From the NCBI GenBank assembly GCA_027922465.2, contig BQMF02000048.1:1178001-1242000 (forward strand): a stretch of DNA of 64,000 nt, given 5' to 3'. Below the pieces are notes generated by a model, which made no database searches, had not been told where the DNA came from, and saw nothing but the letters and a program-made list of their open reading frames with translations. The translations under genes were made by a program, and so were the position numbers. Source of the stretch: Turritopsis dohrnii (taxonomy: Eukaryota > Cnidaria > Hydrozoa > Anthoathecata > Oceaniidae). This document shows positions 12,816 through 26,551 of the stretch, in pieces; position 1 is the stretch's first letter, and the number at the start of each line of letters is the position of its first letter.

Positions 12816-13852
12816 AGTCAGTCAAAAGAAAGAAAATTTCCGATTTAACAGTGAATAGAAGCAGAGTTTGTGAAATTTGATCTGAAGATATTGAGATGTA
12901 TATGTATATTGTAGTCCTGGGACAAATAGGGCATTTTTTTCTGAAATCGGTGCACTTAAAAATTTGGGTTGTCATTGCTTTCTATTGTCTTGCAAAATTG
13001 GTTAGAAAAAAGTTGAAGAATTGTTTGTGTGTCATGTGCTTTTACTGGTTGAAAACTTTTCTATTTTGAGTCTTGAAGTAAGTCATTCTACTGTTATGGC
13101 TCTCATATTTTGTAATGGTTTGCGAAATAACTTTGAATTTTGCTCAACTTTCACGTCAATAACTCTTGACACATGTTATTCTCCCATATATTTTAGACCG
13201 TAAAAGTTGTTATTGGATGAAAACATTTTGTGAAATAATGCATTTAAAATACATACAAAGAACTTCAGGTCAAATGACGCATTTATAAGTCTAACAATAA
13301 GGTTTAAACGAAACTGTTGTGAAGTAATCGTCGATAAAGAGTTTATAAATAAATAAACGCTCTGAGCAAAAGGACTCATTTCATTTTTTATGTCCTGACG
13401 GTGGTTTAGAAATAAAACGAAAATCCAACGTTTTTAGATCTTGTTATCTTGTTTTACTTTGAATTTTAAAGTTTCCAAGATGCATATTTTCGGAATTGCT
13501 TTTGTGCTATTCATTTGTATTGTTAATAATGTAAACTTCATGGCATAATGTCTCAAAATGGTAAACTGGTAAGTTCTGTCACAGTTGTCTTTTCGAGAAA
13601 ACTTTTGCCGTACTCCACTGTCGCATTTTTATAATGTATATAATTTCTTGATATTTCTGTTTTTGTTTATCATAGGTTTATAATGTCAGCTGGCCTTCAG
13701 TTGAAAAATTGGTTCGTGTAAATTTTTGTGGTCCTTCCTCAAAAGGCTCATAAACTTTCCTTTCTATCCGTTGAAATGTGTATACCTAGGGTTTGTAGTT
13801 ACCCTCCATTTTCACCTGAATACTATTTTTTAAGAGCACTATAAAAATAACA
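12816..13852. other. Region upstream of the PEAK-family gene
   Basis: No coding exon is seen. It probably includes the promoter and any 5' untranslated exons of the gene starting at 13853, but I cannot point to a convincing core promoter. Confidence 0.35.
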
Positions 13853-16800
13853 ATGAATGAAGTTGTTGCAGGTCCTGTTAACAAAGTTAAACCTTACACA
13901 GTATATGACTTGTCTACCCGGTCAGTGTTGTCAGATGAAGAAATAAACAAGTGCCTGATACAAGCATCTGAAAAAGAGCTGTTAAAAAAGACCGGTGAAT
14001 ATGGGCTTGTTTACGATATTGCCAAACCGAATGGTGATGCACCCAATTGTATAGCTTTACCAGCAAAGGTAGGTTGCTATTTTGAGATTAGTGTTTTGGT
14101 GGCTGCCAAGATCTTGAAGTTTGAGTAAAATTTTTTCAGATGCTCGAGCTACTATCTTTTCACTTTATTATTGTGGTCTGCAATTTAAAACATTTCAAAA
14201 ACGCTTTGACTTCCCTTTACATTTTTAAAAATACATAGTTTTCAAAATACATTTTTAATTTTGCTGCAATCTTTAAAACCAGTGGTTTGGATATTTTGAT
14301 TTTAAGTCATGGTAATAGTTTTCATGTCAGTCAATGTCAACTGACAGGAAAAAATACATTCTGAATTTTGTTGTTCTGACTGTGCAACTTTTTGATGTTT
14401 CAGAATCGTAGTAAAAGTTTTAGTGTTCTCCCCAATCATTATGAAACGAAAATCACTGGCCAAGAAAGTGATTATGATGATATTCCATTCCGTGTTCGTT
14501 CTAACACAGCACCTGCTAATTATGACACAGCATTAAATGAAGTTAAGAAACCAATAAATCGAGGTAAGCTGTAATCTTGATACACTAAAATGTATTTTCA
14601 ATAAAGGATTTGCACACAGGAAAGAGGGAATAAAAACATCGCAAAAAAATTTTTACCCGGAATACTATTGAGTGGGTGAACCAGAGGTTTTGAGATGATG
14701 AAAAAATAATCATCGTTTTTGTCTGACAAATGCTATGTTTTCTCTGTATCTGGATAACTTATATCATTTTGTTTTTGCTATTTCCTCTGTTAAGTGGCTT
14801 ATAAAACTTGTGATGAACAAGATTATGATGGCAGCGAATTTTGAAAAAGTTACTTTGAAAATCAGTAAAAAAAATAGATATAATGGTTTTATTTTTTCAC
14901 TTGCGCTTGCGATGAGTTATTTTGTGACATAGGATAGAGGATGGATTGATTTTAGGGGTTAGAGGAATCTTTTAAGACAACAGTTTGTGCATTTAAAAGA
15001 GGAGTGCTTCGTAGAGCTGGTGTTCTATTTTATGTTATGTTATCAGTAATCTGCTTATCAGATTCTTATCATGTTCTGCAGTCTGTATTTCTTGTTTGAT
15101 TGAAGTTTTCAGATAATCATGAAGTGTTGGTTGATATCAACAAATCCTTCCAACAATACAGTATTGTTGCACATGCATGTTTCTTTTACACGTTCAGATG
15201 TTTAATGATTTTCTAATGATTATCTTCAAAATGATTTGAGAAAATTTGCAAACTTCGTATAATGTTCACTGGTCTTCAAATCATATGACTCAACTTTAAG
15301 TCAGAAGTTGTTACCATTATGTTATTATTGTCACTATCTGAAGGTAGATGTTTATTTGCCAAATAACGGTAATGTATTGGTCGTTTTACCTTGTTTTACT
15401 TTTTAAAAGTAACTATTTAAAAAGGACAGGATAATAATGAAGGTGACATAACCGTTGTAACTTTTGTTTGAAACTCCTTCAGTATAAACCTTGACGCAAA
15501 GAAATTGAATCTTAAAGTTCTTCATTTGCACCTGTACATGTTTTGCTTCTTCAGAAATCAAACTCCCGTTCCTATCTCTTACGCAATTGTTTGTTCGAAA
15601 AATTGTCAACAACTGAAAAGAAAAAGGAAGATTAAAGAAAAGTTGGATTATTCATTTTCATTCTGTTTTGAGTTTCTGATGTTTGTTCATTTCATTATAG
15701 AATATTTGTCTGCACTTCTTGCCTCATGGTGCAAATCCCTGATTTGTGATTTCATTGGCATTTTCTTCAATCCATAAATCTCAGATTAGTTTGGAATTGT
15801 TTTTTATCAGCAGCCCTTTTACACATTGTCTGATTAATAATTGACTGAATCATGAATTTTTAAGCAGCTATTTTTTTTCATTATCTTCTTTTCTTGTTTC
15901 AATTCTATTACAAGAACAAAAAAGGGAGCATCTGCCATTTTTCTCTTTTTTTCTTCCTATGAGATGTTTTGTTCTTTGTAAAACCTGAGAACTAAATTGT
16001 TTTCCATTGCCCTCCGAATAAAAATATTGTTTTCCTTATGAAGGGTGAAATTAAGTGTAAAGGGAAATTGGCTGTTGCAATTTTTTTGTTGGCTATGTTT
16101 AGAATGACAAGACTTTTTTTTAATGAAATGAGAAAGTAAATAAATAGAATGAAATATAATAATAGATGGCTTTTTTTTCTGGTTTTGTCTGTTGTTAAAA
16201 TTTCCTGTTCCCTTTTGCAGTTTGTTTCTTCCTTGCTTGTTCTTCGTTGTTTTTTTGTGAGACTTATTCTGTTTACTGAACTGCTTTTTTTTGAAAGAGA
16301 TTTATTTGAACAAATACTTGATTATGTGTTTTTGGGAGGGCAGATTTGACCACTTCAAAATACTGGCAATTGTGTGTGTCGGAAGAATTAACTCATTGTG
16401 TTAATATTTTTGACTTAATTAAACCATTTTTCTTGACAGTCATTTTGTATGTGGTTTTAACTTTAACACAGACTGTATCGTTTGAAAAAACATTTAACAC
16501 AGACTGTATCGTTTGAAAAAACATTTCATCATTCAGACATTTCGAAAGGGTTTTCATGATTGATTGAAAGAACAGCAAGGAAGTATTTTTTACTGTTTTT
16601 ACAGGAATGGATTGATCTAATCACCATAGACCTTTCCTAAATCTTTAAGATTTTTTTTTGGATTGGAAGCAGTAAGTGATCAGTAGTTAAGTTGAAGTGA
16701 AAAAAAAAATATGTCTAAAGAGAAAAGAAGTAGTAGACATTATAGAAACGTGGGGAAAGGAACAGTGACAGCATGGTGTTTAAACAAAAATTCTAGAAAG

Positions 16801-19800
16801 TTCTTTGCTTGCGTATTGTCAAAAATACCTTTCCACTAATGGTCCAAACTATGATGAACAAACAAGTTTTACAAAGTTGAAATTGGTATCGTGTGAAGAC
16901 CATAACCATCTTGTTGTTCATAACACTGAACGTGATGTTAATGAAATATTGACGAATTTTGATGCTTCACACAGAGTTTATATTGAATTGATTTTTTGAC
17001 TTTTTTATTCATTAATAAAAATGCACAATGTTTAAAAATTCATTTTCTTGTTACTTATTCATTGCAAGGTTGTTCCACTGTGAATATGATTGTTTTGTTA
17101 AAGTTTAACTTGGTGACGTCACTCAATCTACAACATGTGTTCATTTGGATGTACGTCACATCTGTTTATTAATATAGAGAGGAAAGTTTGTGCAGATCAT
17201 AAACACAGTAACCTTATCAGTAAGAATTGTTCTTCTGCTTTATTTGAAAACTTGAAAGCCGTAAAATGGTATTACTTTTTCAAGAAAGACCAACTCTTTC
17301 TGTTTCTGGAAAGATTATAGGTAAGCGACAATGTTTAAAATGTTGTAACAACTCTTTTGTTCTTTTTTTTTTTTTTTTTTTTTTTTTTATTTTGAAATGT
17401 TGTATGTGGACGCTGTGAAAACCCACCTCCACCTCCTCACAAACTTTGCGTTTGCTAATTATTCTTTCCATTTTTTTTTTGTATTACCTAAATACCATTG
17501 AGCTAACCAAATAATTCATTGTTTTATTTTGAAAATATTTAGACAGATGTTTTTCATTCCTTTTTCATTTTATCGATAATTTTGTTTTTATCAATTTTCA
17601 ATTTTGGTAAGAGGGTTCTGTCTGAAGTGTTATTCTGCTGAGAGATTGTGTTCATGTTATGGTGTCTGCTTTTACCAATTGCCACGCAATGGAGGTGAAA
17701 ATCATTCCTACAATGTGTACTTCCTTTCAGTTTTCAGTTCATTCCAGATTGACAGAATAGACAAGAAGTTTTGCTGGGATAATAAATGATTTTTGTAAGA
17801 AACTGTTTTTGATTACACAAAAAAATGCGTTTGCCTTAAAAAAACAGAAAGATTTCACACATGCATTATTTCCACATGATCCTGTGTGAGAACATAACTC
17901 TGAGCATTGTAGTTATGGCAACGTGGCAATTATAACAGGCTAGATAGATATGTAGTCACAGACTATGTGAAGTCTTTAAACGGTTTTTCCTGATGATCTG
18001 GTTGGATGATCTGTAGGGTATTCATGGTTGTTGGGTTTTAAAACTTTCTGACAATTGACAAGTGGTTATTGACTGTAAATAGAGACTTTCACACCTCCGC
18101 ATTATTTTTAGCATAGTTAAGGCAATAATATTTTACTGCAATAATGAATTGTAAAAAGTTGGAAAGCAACAAAGGATTGAGTAAGTGACACCATGTCAGT
18201 CGGGTTTCACGTCATCGTATATGTCGATGTTGACGTTATTATGTCGGCTTTTTTTTTAGCGTCACGTCTTGTGCAGCCGTCATCACCAGGATGTGCCAAA
18301 CGAAAAATACAACAAAAACTTCAGAGAGACGGAAAACAGCAAATTCCTTCCGGCCCAAGGCTTAACCAATCAGGTGCAGTGTAGCTTTTCACTACTTACA
18401 ATTACCTTCATGGAATATGCTTATAGGATGGCAGTATTTTTTTATAGGTACCTCTAGTTTGCTCGTTAAGCCATCAGCCGGTTTGAGAATTCCCAATTCG
18501 AAGATCGCTCTACCACAGAGTAACAGCACGCCGCAACCAGACCAACAAAGTGTCAATACCGGAATTCCGAAAAGCAAACCCGACTCTGTTCCAGTCGCCT
18601 CTCGGAAATTACCGACTCCAGAATTTCGAAAGCAAGGCCATACATCAAGAATCTCTCCACCCAACAAGAGTCTACCAAGTTCACAAAGATCGGTACCTCG
18701 ATTATCTCAAACGAACAGTGATGGAAATTCTTCCGATAAAAGCAGTATCGTCACAAAAAATATACCCGTCACAAAAACACAGTCGGTCCCTTATGGACTT
18801 AAGAAGAGCAGCCCGACAGCTGCTCATAGCGACGAGTACATTTCAACGAAGTCGGTTTCCGGTATACCCAACAAAAAAGGTATTCCGCAACGAACGATTT
18901 CAGCGTTAGACAACAAGCGATCCCTTGACAGTCTACGAATGAGCCGGGAAAACACTGCAGAGAACCTGCCCGGCAGGAAAACGTCGACGTCGTCCATACC
19001 ATCTGTTCGAAGTAAACAGTCTTCTGAAAACTTGACCATGAGTAGAGAGAACACTGCCGACAGTCTACGCAAACCTTCTCAATCCGCTCTTACGAAGGGC
19101 TCGTGCAGAAGATCTTCTGTGGACGGTTCTACCACTGATCGCAATGCCGAAAAGCCTGGCAAGTCCTCGCTCGGTACTACGGGCATATCGAAGCTTAAAC
19201 AGCCAGCTGTCAAGTCCAGTACAAGCCCTTCTGCTGGCTCGACCAATCTGAAATCATACAGTGGTCTTAAGCCACCAGAAGACTCTAAGTTAAAGAAACC
19301 TGCCACCAGTACGGTTTCGCCTGGTAGTGTGCACAAAACTGGTATTCTGAAGCCTGCCGCCACACGAATTAGTAATGGTGAAACCGCGCACGACGAATCC
19401 GTGGACAAACCGACGATCAAGCCTAGACAACAGCTTGGTGAACGACGCTTCGATAAATCTCCTTCGTCGATCAAGCCTAGCGTTCATCACCGCAGTGACA
19501 GCACTCCAACAAAGGAGACTAGCCCGCTTACCAAGTCTGCACTACCCAAGAAGTTGAGTGAGCCTTGCACCTCGGGCAAACTAAGGGATGGTATGAACGG
19601 TGACTCGGTTGAGTACTTTGACCACAATCAGAAAGGTGGACTGCGTTACCCGACTGTTGGGAAAATAGCCCAAGAAATCAGCAATCGAGTGACTCCTCCC
19701 GATATCAAGATGAACGAATCTCCATGTGGTATCAATCGATCTCCTACCTGGAAATTTCATCGAACGCAAAAAGACTCTGCGGGTGTGAGCTCGGAAGACG

Positions 19801-22800
19801 AAGCATCTCTACCAAGCAGTCAGAGTAGCACTCCGTCGCCTGTGTACAAATTGGACATCCCTTCGCCTGACGACGAGGTGCAAAGCAGCGACAGCATAAC
19901 ATACCCTTACCGTAGTCAAAATATGACTCACCAGAATGTGGAGCTCATACTAGCGGAGCGAAAACAGCTAACAAAGATGTCGGACAATGAGAGTGGCGTT
20001 AAAGTGTGCGCTGATGGGTATGCGGAGCCGGAAGATCGCATCAAAGTCTGCACCAACGGCTACAAAGTGCCGCTAGATAATTTAGACGACCAACATAAAC
20101 CTCGCTTTGATGAAAACACACACAATTCCTCTAATATCATCAACAGGATAGAAGACCCGTTCGAGAAAACAACTTTATCTGGATTTTCTACCGACCTTCG
20201 ATCTGAGCAGGTGGCGTCACCGTACAAGCGAATACAACCAAAGGTAGCCATCCCGCCACCCCAGTTAAGCTCCCTCTCCACGAAAGGGGAGTTTTCGCCA
20301 CTTCCTGTCGAATGCATGAGAACCCCTAGTTCGGATGGGGAAGAATTTTTGTTGAACTGTCACACTGAAATGGACGTGATAAGGAGGAAGGCGCGAGAAC
20401 AGGCTATAAAAGCCTGGAATAAAAATATATCCGTCCAAGAGACGTCGAACGAAGACTTTGACGGAAGTTCCAGAGAAAATCTCGACAGTGACGTCTTCTA
20501 TCCAAACGACGCCGGAGACAGTAAAGGTAGGGAGTTTTGTTTTGTTGATTGCCGACGGATATGTTGTTTGTCAGTTACCATGGAGACATGTTTACAAACA
20601 CATGGTGGAAACCCTTCTGATTTTCTGTTCATGAATCATTTTATTGGTGGAGTAAAATCACGTGATATAGGTCGATTGTATCTTTTGACGGTTAAGATGA
20701 GATTTTGGTTTAACAGTGAGAAAATGCCACGTCAGCTTTTCTGTTCTTACCATCGCTCGTTGGAAATTTGTCTAAGAGCAGCTATTATAGCTTGATTGTC
20801 GTCTAACTTAATGCTATGGCAAGACCTTAGTAAACCCACGGTTCAATTACATCAGACACTACAAAATTTGTTATCAAAACCTCATGGCTTTCTGAGCTTT
20901 TCATCTGGCAAATCGCTACCACACATTAATATGCTTATGCAAAATGCTTATGAAAGTATTTGAATAAATGAGGCCAACCCTGTGCCTTACCCTCACTAAC
21001 CCAAACACATTTCATAAGGTTTACACCGTAAAGTCTGATGGTAAAGATTTGTCAGACGAACATATTTGAATTGATCGAATACGTTATCACATATCTCAAC
21101 TGTGAAGATTTGAAATCTTATTTCGTGACGTGTTCACACGGTGGTGATAGTGGAACAGAGAGATGTCTTTCAGTTTTGTTTTGTGCTTCTAGTGATGGTT
21201 GTGTAGTTCTAAATAGATGGAATTAGAATCCACTGTGCGATATAATATCTTCATTGCTCACATCGATTCCGCATAATTTCCACTCTGCATTCTGTCGGCC
21301 ACTGTTCTTTTACACACTTTAATTTCCTGATGTTGACAATGATTGTAATGAGATAAGCTTCCTTAATATCTCTTATCGATTTTGAAAGAACATCATTTAT
21401 CATCTTTGACTTTGTCAAATCTTTCCTGTTGGCAATAATACTTTAAAGTTATCGGACATAATCTTCATCTTGTTAAGATCATGTTGAAAAACACTACAGA
21501 TAAAAAACTTTGTTGAACCGCAGAGTTGTGTACGCACAACCCTTGATGAATTTATTGAAAGTCTTAACATATATGTCAGTGGATGTTTGATTTTATAGAC
21601 GAGAGGTAACCGTTTGTTTTGTGAAGTTTTGCTTTCATATGCTCTGAAAGTGCAGGTGCGAACGACGGGACATGCGATGCGAGTGCAGGTACTATCGACT
21701 GGATAGCTGATATGAAGAAAAAGTCGAGTTTATATCGCTCGTTTCTTTAATAGTGATAGTTTTGTTTTGTGAGTTTTTTATGGATTTTGATGGATTGTGC
21801 TTTGATGGTTTCTTTTTATCTTTCTTACGTGTTTTATCGAGTTCTATCGTGTTCGAATCGTGCTCGATCTTAAATTGTATGGTTTGATCAAACAGTAATT
21901 CTCAACATCGTGTGGCATAGGTGAGATCATTATTAAACCATCATTACAAAACCTCTCCAAAATATCTTATTCTCAAAAGATTTTGTCAAATGTTTTCGTA
22001 AAGAAAGGATAAGAAACTCCTCCATCGGAAATAGCTCTTCATCGTTTGGCTTGGAATCGTGAGAAAACTCGAGAGAAGATCTTCTGTTGTGCAATCCTCA
22101 TGTTTCGTGTTGTTCGACCAACAATTTGTCATCTTTTTTTGGCTAGCTTGAAATGACAGATTACGTTCAAAATGATGTTTTTTTTTTAAATCACTTTCTG
22201 TTTTGATTTGCTTACGTCGATTCGTCCACTGATTAACGACAGGATGTGGTCAGTGACACTAAGCAATAAATATAACGTTCTTAAAAGCGTAATAGACAGT
22301 GTTACATAACGGATATCTCATTTGATTTTCCCGCTTATTGTGAAGATAGGTTTTTTTTATCGTGAAGGTTTCAGGAGAGGTGTTTTGTATAAGTTGTTTT
22401 GAAACATCACTATTCTAATTTGACTGATCTCATGCAATCGAGGCTGGTGCATTTTTTTTTTCAAATATGGTTTTGTTATTGTTAATTCATGTGTTGACGT
22501 CATTTGGGTATGACGTCAACTGTTTTTCGTCAGTGTTGTATGTGTATTGCTATTAGTGCAGTTGTGGTGAAAAAAAAATCACGAAAACCTTTAATTTAGA
22601 CTGGGAAATATTAACGTCTTGACAACAGGCTGTAAATCATCTTGTTTGTTTTCCAAGTTTTTTCTTCTTATTTCATGTAAACATGTTACAATTTTTAATA
22701 TTTTGATAAGTTGACGAAATGGCTGTGAGCAAGGGGATTGGATTAGATTACTGTCATCATGTCAGTTTTTTGCAAATTGGATATTTAGACTTGAAGAGAA

Positions 22801-25800
22801 AAAAAAACCGTGGCTTTATAAGCTAATTATGTTTTTTTCTTTTACATAATCTGCTCATCCGAACATGATTTTTATCAGCGTTTAATCTTTTTATATTCAA
22901 TATTCAAACCATTCTCCATCTTCAAGTGATACGGCCGCTATTTTGATGAGGAGTTCGATTAAGACCATCATGGTAGAAAGTAATTAGTATTTGCATGTCT
23001 ATACCAAGCCTGTGTTTAGCAAAACCGATTTTTCTTTTTTATCTCAGAATCAATTGTTTCTTTCGGGATTTTAGTGAAGGTATTGTTTACATTAGGCGAA
23101 TATTAGCTTAATATTAAAATTTAGCATGACAATAACAACAATAATGAGAAAATTTATTTATTTATTTATTTTCATTTTCCACGCTCTGAGTAAATCAGAT
23201 TTGAGGAGATCGTGTTAATGTTAAAAAAACTAATGAATTTTCTGCAGTTCATTCGCGCCAACTTTCACACGTCTTACGACAGGCAAGTAAACATACTTAT
23301 AGTTTATTTAAAGAAGTGTGAGCATAGATGAAGGATGCGTCATCTACAAAAATATCTGTTACGTTTGATAATGAACAAAAGATATAATGTTATGAGTACA
23401 ATATGAAAATTATGATCTTCGACAGAGAGACCATGTTGATCGACTGAAGTCTAGAAGTGTTTTTTATATATATTTCATTATATTTATTGTCAACCATGAC
23501 CTGTATAAATTATTCTGTAAAATACGATCCTCATAAGGCATGGGATTTATACGAAGCTTACACAGGTCAGTCGTTTCGTGAATTGTGTACATGAAAGCAT
23601 CTTTGACTGAAGATTTCTTGGTTTATGTGCAAGCACGTGAATATATGTTGACATGTTATGAATAGGTCGCCTGCAGGTTTAAAGGAAGTCGCTCATATGT
23701 TTGGTTGGCGTGAAGGATTTAATTCTGTTTGCCTTTCCTCGTCTTCTAAGCTGAGAAACAATAGCGAATATTTAATCCTAATCATATATTCTCTGTTGAT
23801 GATTGCATATTTCCTCTTCTCTGTAGATCAAGCTGAAACCTTTGCCCTTCGCTCGTCAATCCGACGTGCCAGCGACGAAAATATTCCTCAGAGTATGAAG
23901 GCTCTTGACGACGGCGGCGATCAGTTGAAGACGATGACGCTTGGTCGTGACAAGAAGAAGAAATCCAAGTTTAAGAAGTTTTTCCAGAAGTTGTCTTCGA
24001 AGAAAGACGGAAAGGACGAGCTATCAGCCGACTACATTGACCATGAAACGCCGTCCATCGAAGATTACCGTACGTCTATTCGACTAAATAATGGCAAAAA
24101 CAGACTATTGAATGACGGACGACGTAAGAGTGACGGAGCTATCTCGATACATAGTATACGCGACAGTTACGTGATTGGGCAGACACCGTCATCCAAGCGA
24201 CGGATGTTTTTATTCAATCTCAGTTTTTTGCGTAAAGGACGACGACTTCGCGCCAATACGTACTGTAACGACACGTCGCCTAGTAACAATAAGAACGACA
24301 GTTCTCCGCAACTTCCATCCGACACAATACGTGCTCTCTGTAGCCCCGACATTGACCGTCGTAATCGCTTGATTACAACCCGACTTCAACGGCGGGGTTC
24401 CGATCCTTCGATTTACCGAGTAAACCAACCTCTAATACCTTCAACCAAAAAATATCGAGCGCCCCAGCCGCCAACGAACATTCCGCCCTATGCGCAAATC
24501 GAGTTCCGTTCTCGTGTTTCCAATAGCAGTGTTTCAAGTATGGAGGACGAAGCGAATTACATCAACTATCCATTCTCCAAGTCGAAAATTCTTCCTCCTC
24601 AAAAACCTCAAAGACATCAAAGTAAAGGTGGAGCCTCGTCACGTTATTTTTATGTTTTGGGGGACGAACTGAACAGGGGACGGTTTATCTTACGCCACAC
24701 CAGTGACAGCTTACTTGGTTGATTTTTGAAAGAAATCACTGTGAAGGAGTGCATTTCTATAGAAAAATAAATTCATTGAAAATGCTCTTCGTCGTAGTGA
24801 CTTTTTGACCATTTTGCCCACTGAATGTGTTATTCCTAATATTCACAATCTTTCTTTTGTTAGGTAGCTGCAGTAGCGAACCATTCACAGATAAACACTC
24901 AACCGTGGCCGACCATACCGAGAAGAAAAACCACACGCTTAATGAGGAAGACGCCTGGCGTAGGGACACCGAACTAGCCATAGAGAGTTTGAACAAGAGC
25001 CATCGGCTCAGTAGCAATTCATCAGATTCGGCATTGTCCTCGGAGAGTCTGTCGTCATCGCAACGTAGCAACACGTTTTCCATGGAAACGACGCAGCAAA
25101 GGAACTCTTCATCGTTGCGTCGGACTCCACTTCGACACTCGATCGACAGCTATAACAAACTCATCGAGGTGCATCGACAAACTATCGAGAAAATCGCGTA
25201 CGAAACGTCTCGCCTGTATTGTGATTGCGACTCATTGCAAGGTTTCGACTGGGACGATTTCGAAAGTGTTGGCGAAAACATCCAGCTTGGCTTAACCAAC
25301 TACATGGTCGTCCCTGTCAATTGCAACCTTCCGAATGGACAAGTTCGCCGGTATACTGCATGGGTGAGTGCTGTACCACCAGTCGGTATGTTTCCAATGT
25401 AGCATACCGGTCTAACTAACCTGTTGTTGTTTTTTTCTGTTCTTTCAGCTACAGATGGAACACAACTCTCCTAAGAGAGAACATCACAGATATCCGAACA
25501 TAAACTATTCGAAAACGACTCTGCATCGAAATTGCCTTCACCTGTGCCATTCCATAGAACAAACTTATTCAACTCCTTTGCATGATGGGATACCTAAAGC
25601 TATAAATATCAACCACGTGTACATATCACCACAACTTCCAAAAATGACTTTGGCCAAGTACGCCAGCTTAACTCTGGACAAGCATTCGCGACATCCGGAG
25701 ATTTACGAACGAGAAATTGCTCTCATCTTTCTACAGGTTATGAAGGGCGTCCAACACTTCTATAGAAACGGCGTGTTTTTAAGCGGCGTTCAAGCTGAAA

Positions 25801-26426
25801 ACCTCGTCATTTTAAGTAATGGCGAGCCGTCCGTGGTATTGTCGCCACGACGTGTGCCGAACAAATGTCCGGTAGTGGCAATTGCCGTCTTGCCGAATCT
25901 TGGCGAAAGTTTTCAAAAGACTGAATACAACCCGATGACGAGTATTTGTCATCAGTTAGCTTTTGTCTTATACGAACTCCTTCATACTTCCTATCATGAC
26001 GAACTGAAAGATGCCGTCGACATCACAATGCTGCTAGCGACGTTGCCGGATCTGACGATAAAAAGTATATATAGCCGTCACTTGCAGTGCATCATAAACA
26101 TGCTCTTGAATTCCACCAATCACACCAACAAATCTTTTGACGACATCCGACTTATGTTGGAGGTTCTTTTGTTCGGCCCAACCGACTTGTCGGACCATAA
26201 AGACGACGCTATAAATTTGATCAGTAAATGGTACAACCGACGTTGTGTCGACATGGTGACGCATATATTAAAGGAAGCGTCACTGGTGGTTTTACGAGCG
26301 TCAGGTTGTGTGCATGAGGCGGACAAGGTGAAATCTGTTGATCAAGAACTATTGTTGGAGTGTGAATTCCTAGCTGACTCGACACCTGCCGATATTTACC
26401 GTATTTCAAAAATGTTGAACCGTTAG
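13853..26426 (+). CDS. PEAK1/PRAG1-family pseudokinase scaffold, 1645 aa, seven exons
   Basis: The exons are 13853-14068, 14404-14563, 18260-18373, 18448-20526, 23827-24717, 24864-25363 and 25449-26426. All phases join, giving 4938 nt. Residues 1-1150 are low-complexity, Ser/Thr/Pro/Lys-rich and probably disordered. They include a tyrosine motif (DYDDIP), repeated LRMSRENTAENL/LTMSRENTADSL segments and a basic patch (KKKSKFKKFFQKL). Residues about 1250-1273 form the helix before the kinase fold (KLIEVHRQTIEKIAYETSRL). The rest is a kinase-like C-lobe. The HRD catalytic loop is replaced by FLSGVQAENLVIL and DFG by LSPRR, so it should be catalytically dead. The C-terminal helices resemble the SHED dimerisation region. 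Human PEAK1 and PRAG1 are similar in length and layout. These act in cytoskeletal and Src/Grb2 signalling; that role here is by family inference. Confidence 0.85.
14564..18259 (+). other. PEAK-family gene intron 2 (3.7 kb)
   Basis: No further exon was found that fits the phases. It contains a 31-bp tandem duplication at 16462-16523 and a poly-T run near 17362-17388. The short open frames in it have no family signature. Confidence 0.6.
16462..16523. repeat. Tandem duplication, two 31-bp units
   Basis: The unit starting TTTAACACAGACTGTATCG occurs at 16462-16492 and again, apparently identical, at 16493-16523. The lack of divergence suggests a recent duplication. Confidence 0.85.
20527..23826 (+). 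other. PEAK-family gene intron 4 (3.3 kb)
   Basis: The donor is AAAG|GTAGGG and the acceptor CTCTGTAG|AT, both phase 1. Exonic reading continues open for about 270 nt past the donor, but it loses the coding bias of exon 4. An inverted pair of TGACGTCA octamers lies at 22493-22520. No other feature was recognised. Confidence 0.6.
22493..22520. promoter_or_regulatory. Perfect inverted pair of CRE-type octamers
   Basis: The sequence reads GTTGACGTCA, an 8-base spacer, then TGACGTCAAC, a perfect 10-bp inverted repeat. Each arm contains the palindromic CREB/ATF octamer TGACGTCA. It lies in PEAK-family intron 4. It may be an intronic enhancer site or a small foldback relic. The same GTTGACGTCA motif is found in the MITE at 61232-61769. 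Confidence 0.4.
24719..24823 (+). mobile_element. MITE-1 copy 1, forming most of PEAK-family intron 5
   Basis: This roughly 105-bp segment shares with the copies at 27331-27444, 37595-38230 and 40807-40923 the core aaatcactgtgaaggagtgc, a middle TTCATTGAAAATGC and an end agtgactttttga…cccactg. Its left end is degenerate. The intron runs from 24718 to 24863 (146 bp), so about 70 percent of it is MITE. Confidence 0.75.
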
Positions 26427-26551
26427 TGCGCTTCCTATTTCTTCTTACACGCATATATATCCTTTTTGTTTGGTTATTCGTTTATTTTATTTTTATTTTG
26501 TTGTTCGTTTTATATGAAGGTTTTTGTTTACATCCTCGCATTAGGATTTGC

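Noticed and set aside
17362..17388. Poly-T run as a gene feature
   Set aside because: Simple homopolymer, perhaps an old retroposon tail; no element body recognised.
19079..19474. Minus-strand frames of 131 and 82 codons opposite PEAK-family exon 4
   Set aside because: Antisense shadows of a GC-richer coding exon.
20527..20795. Extension of PEAK-family exon 4 to the stop at 20795
   Set aside because: The AAAG|GTAGGG donor at 20526 joins in phase to the acceptor at 23827, and coding character is lost beyond it.
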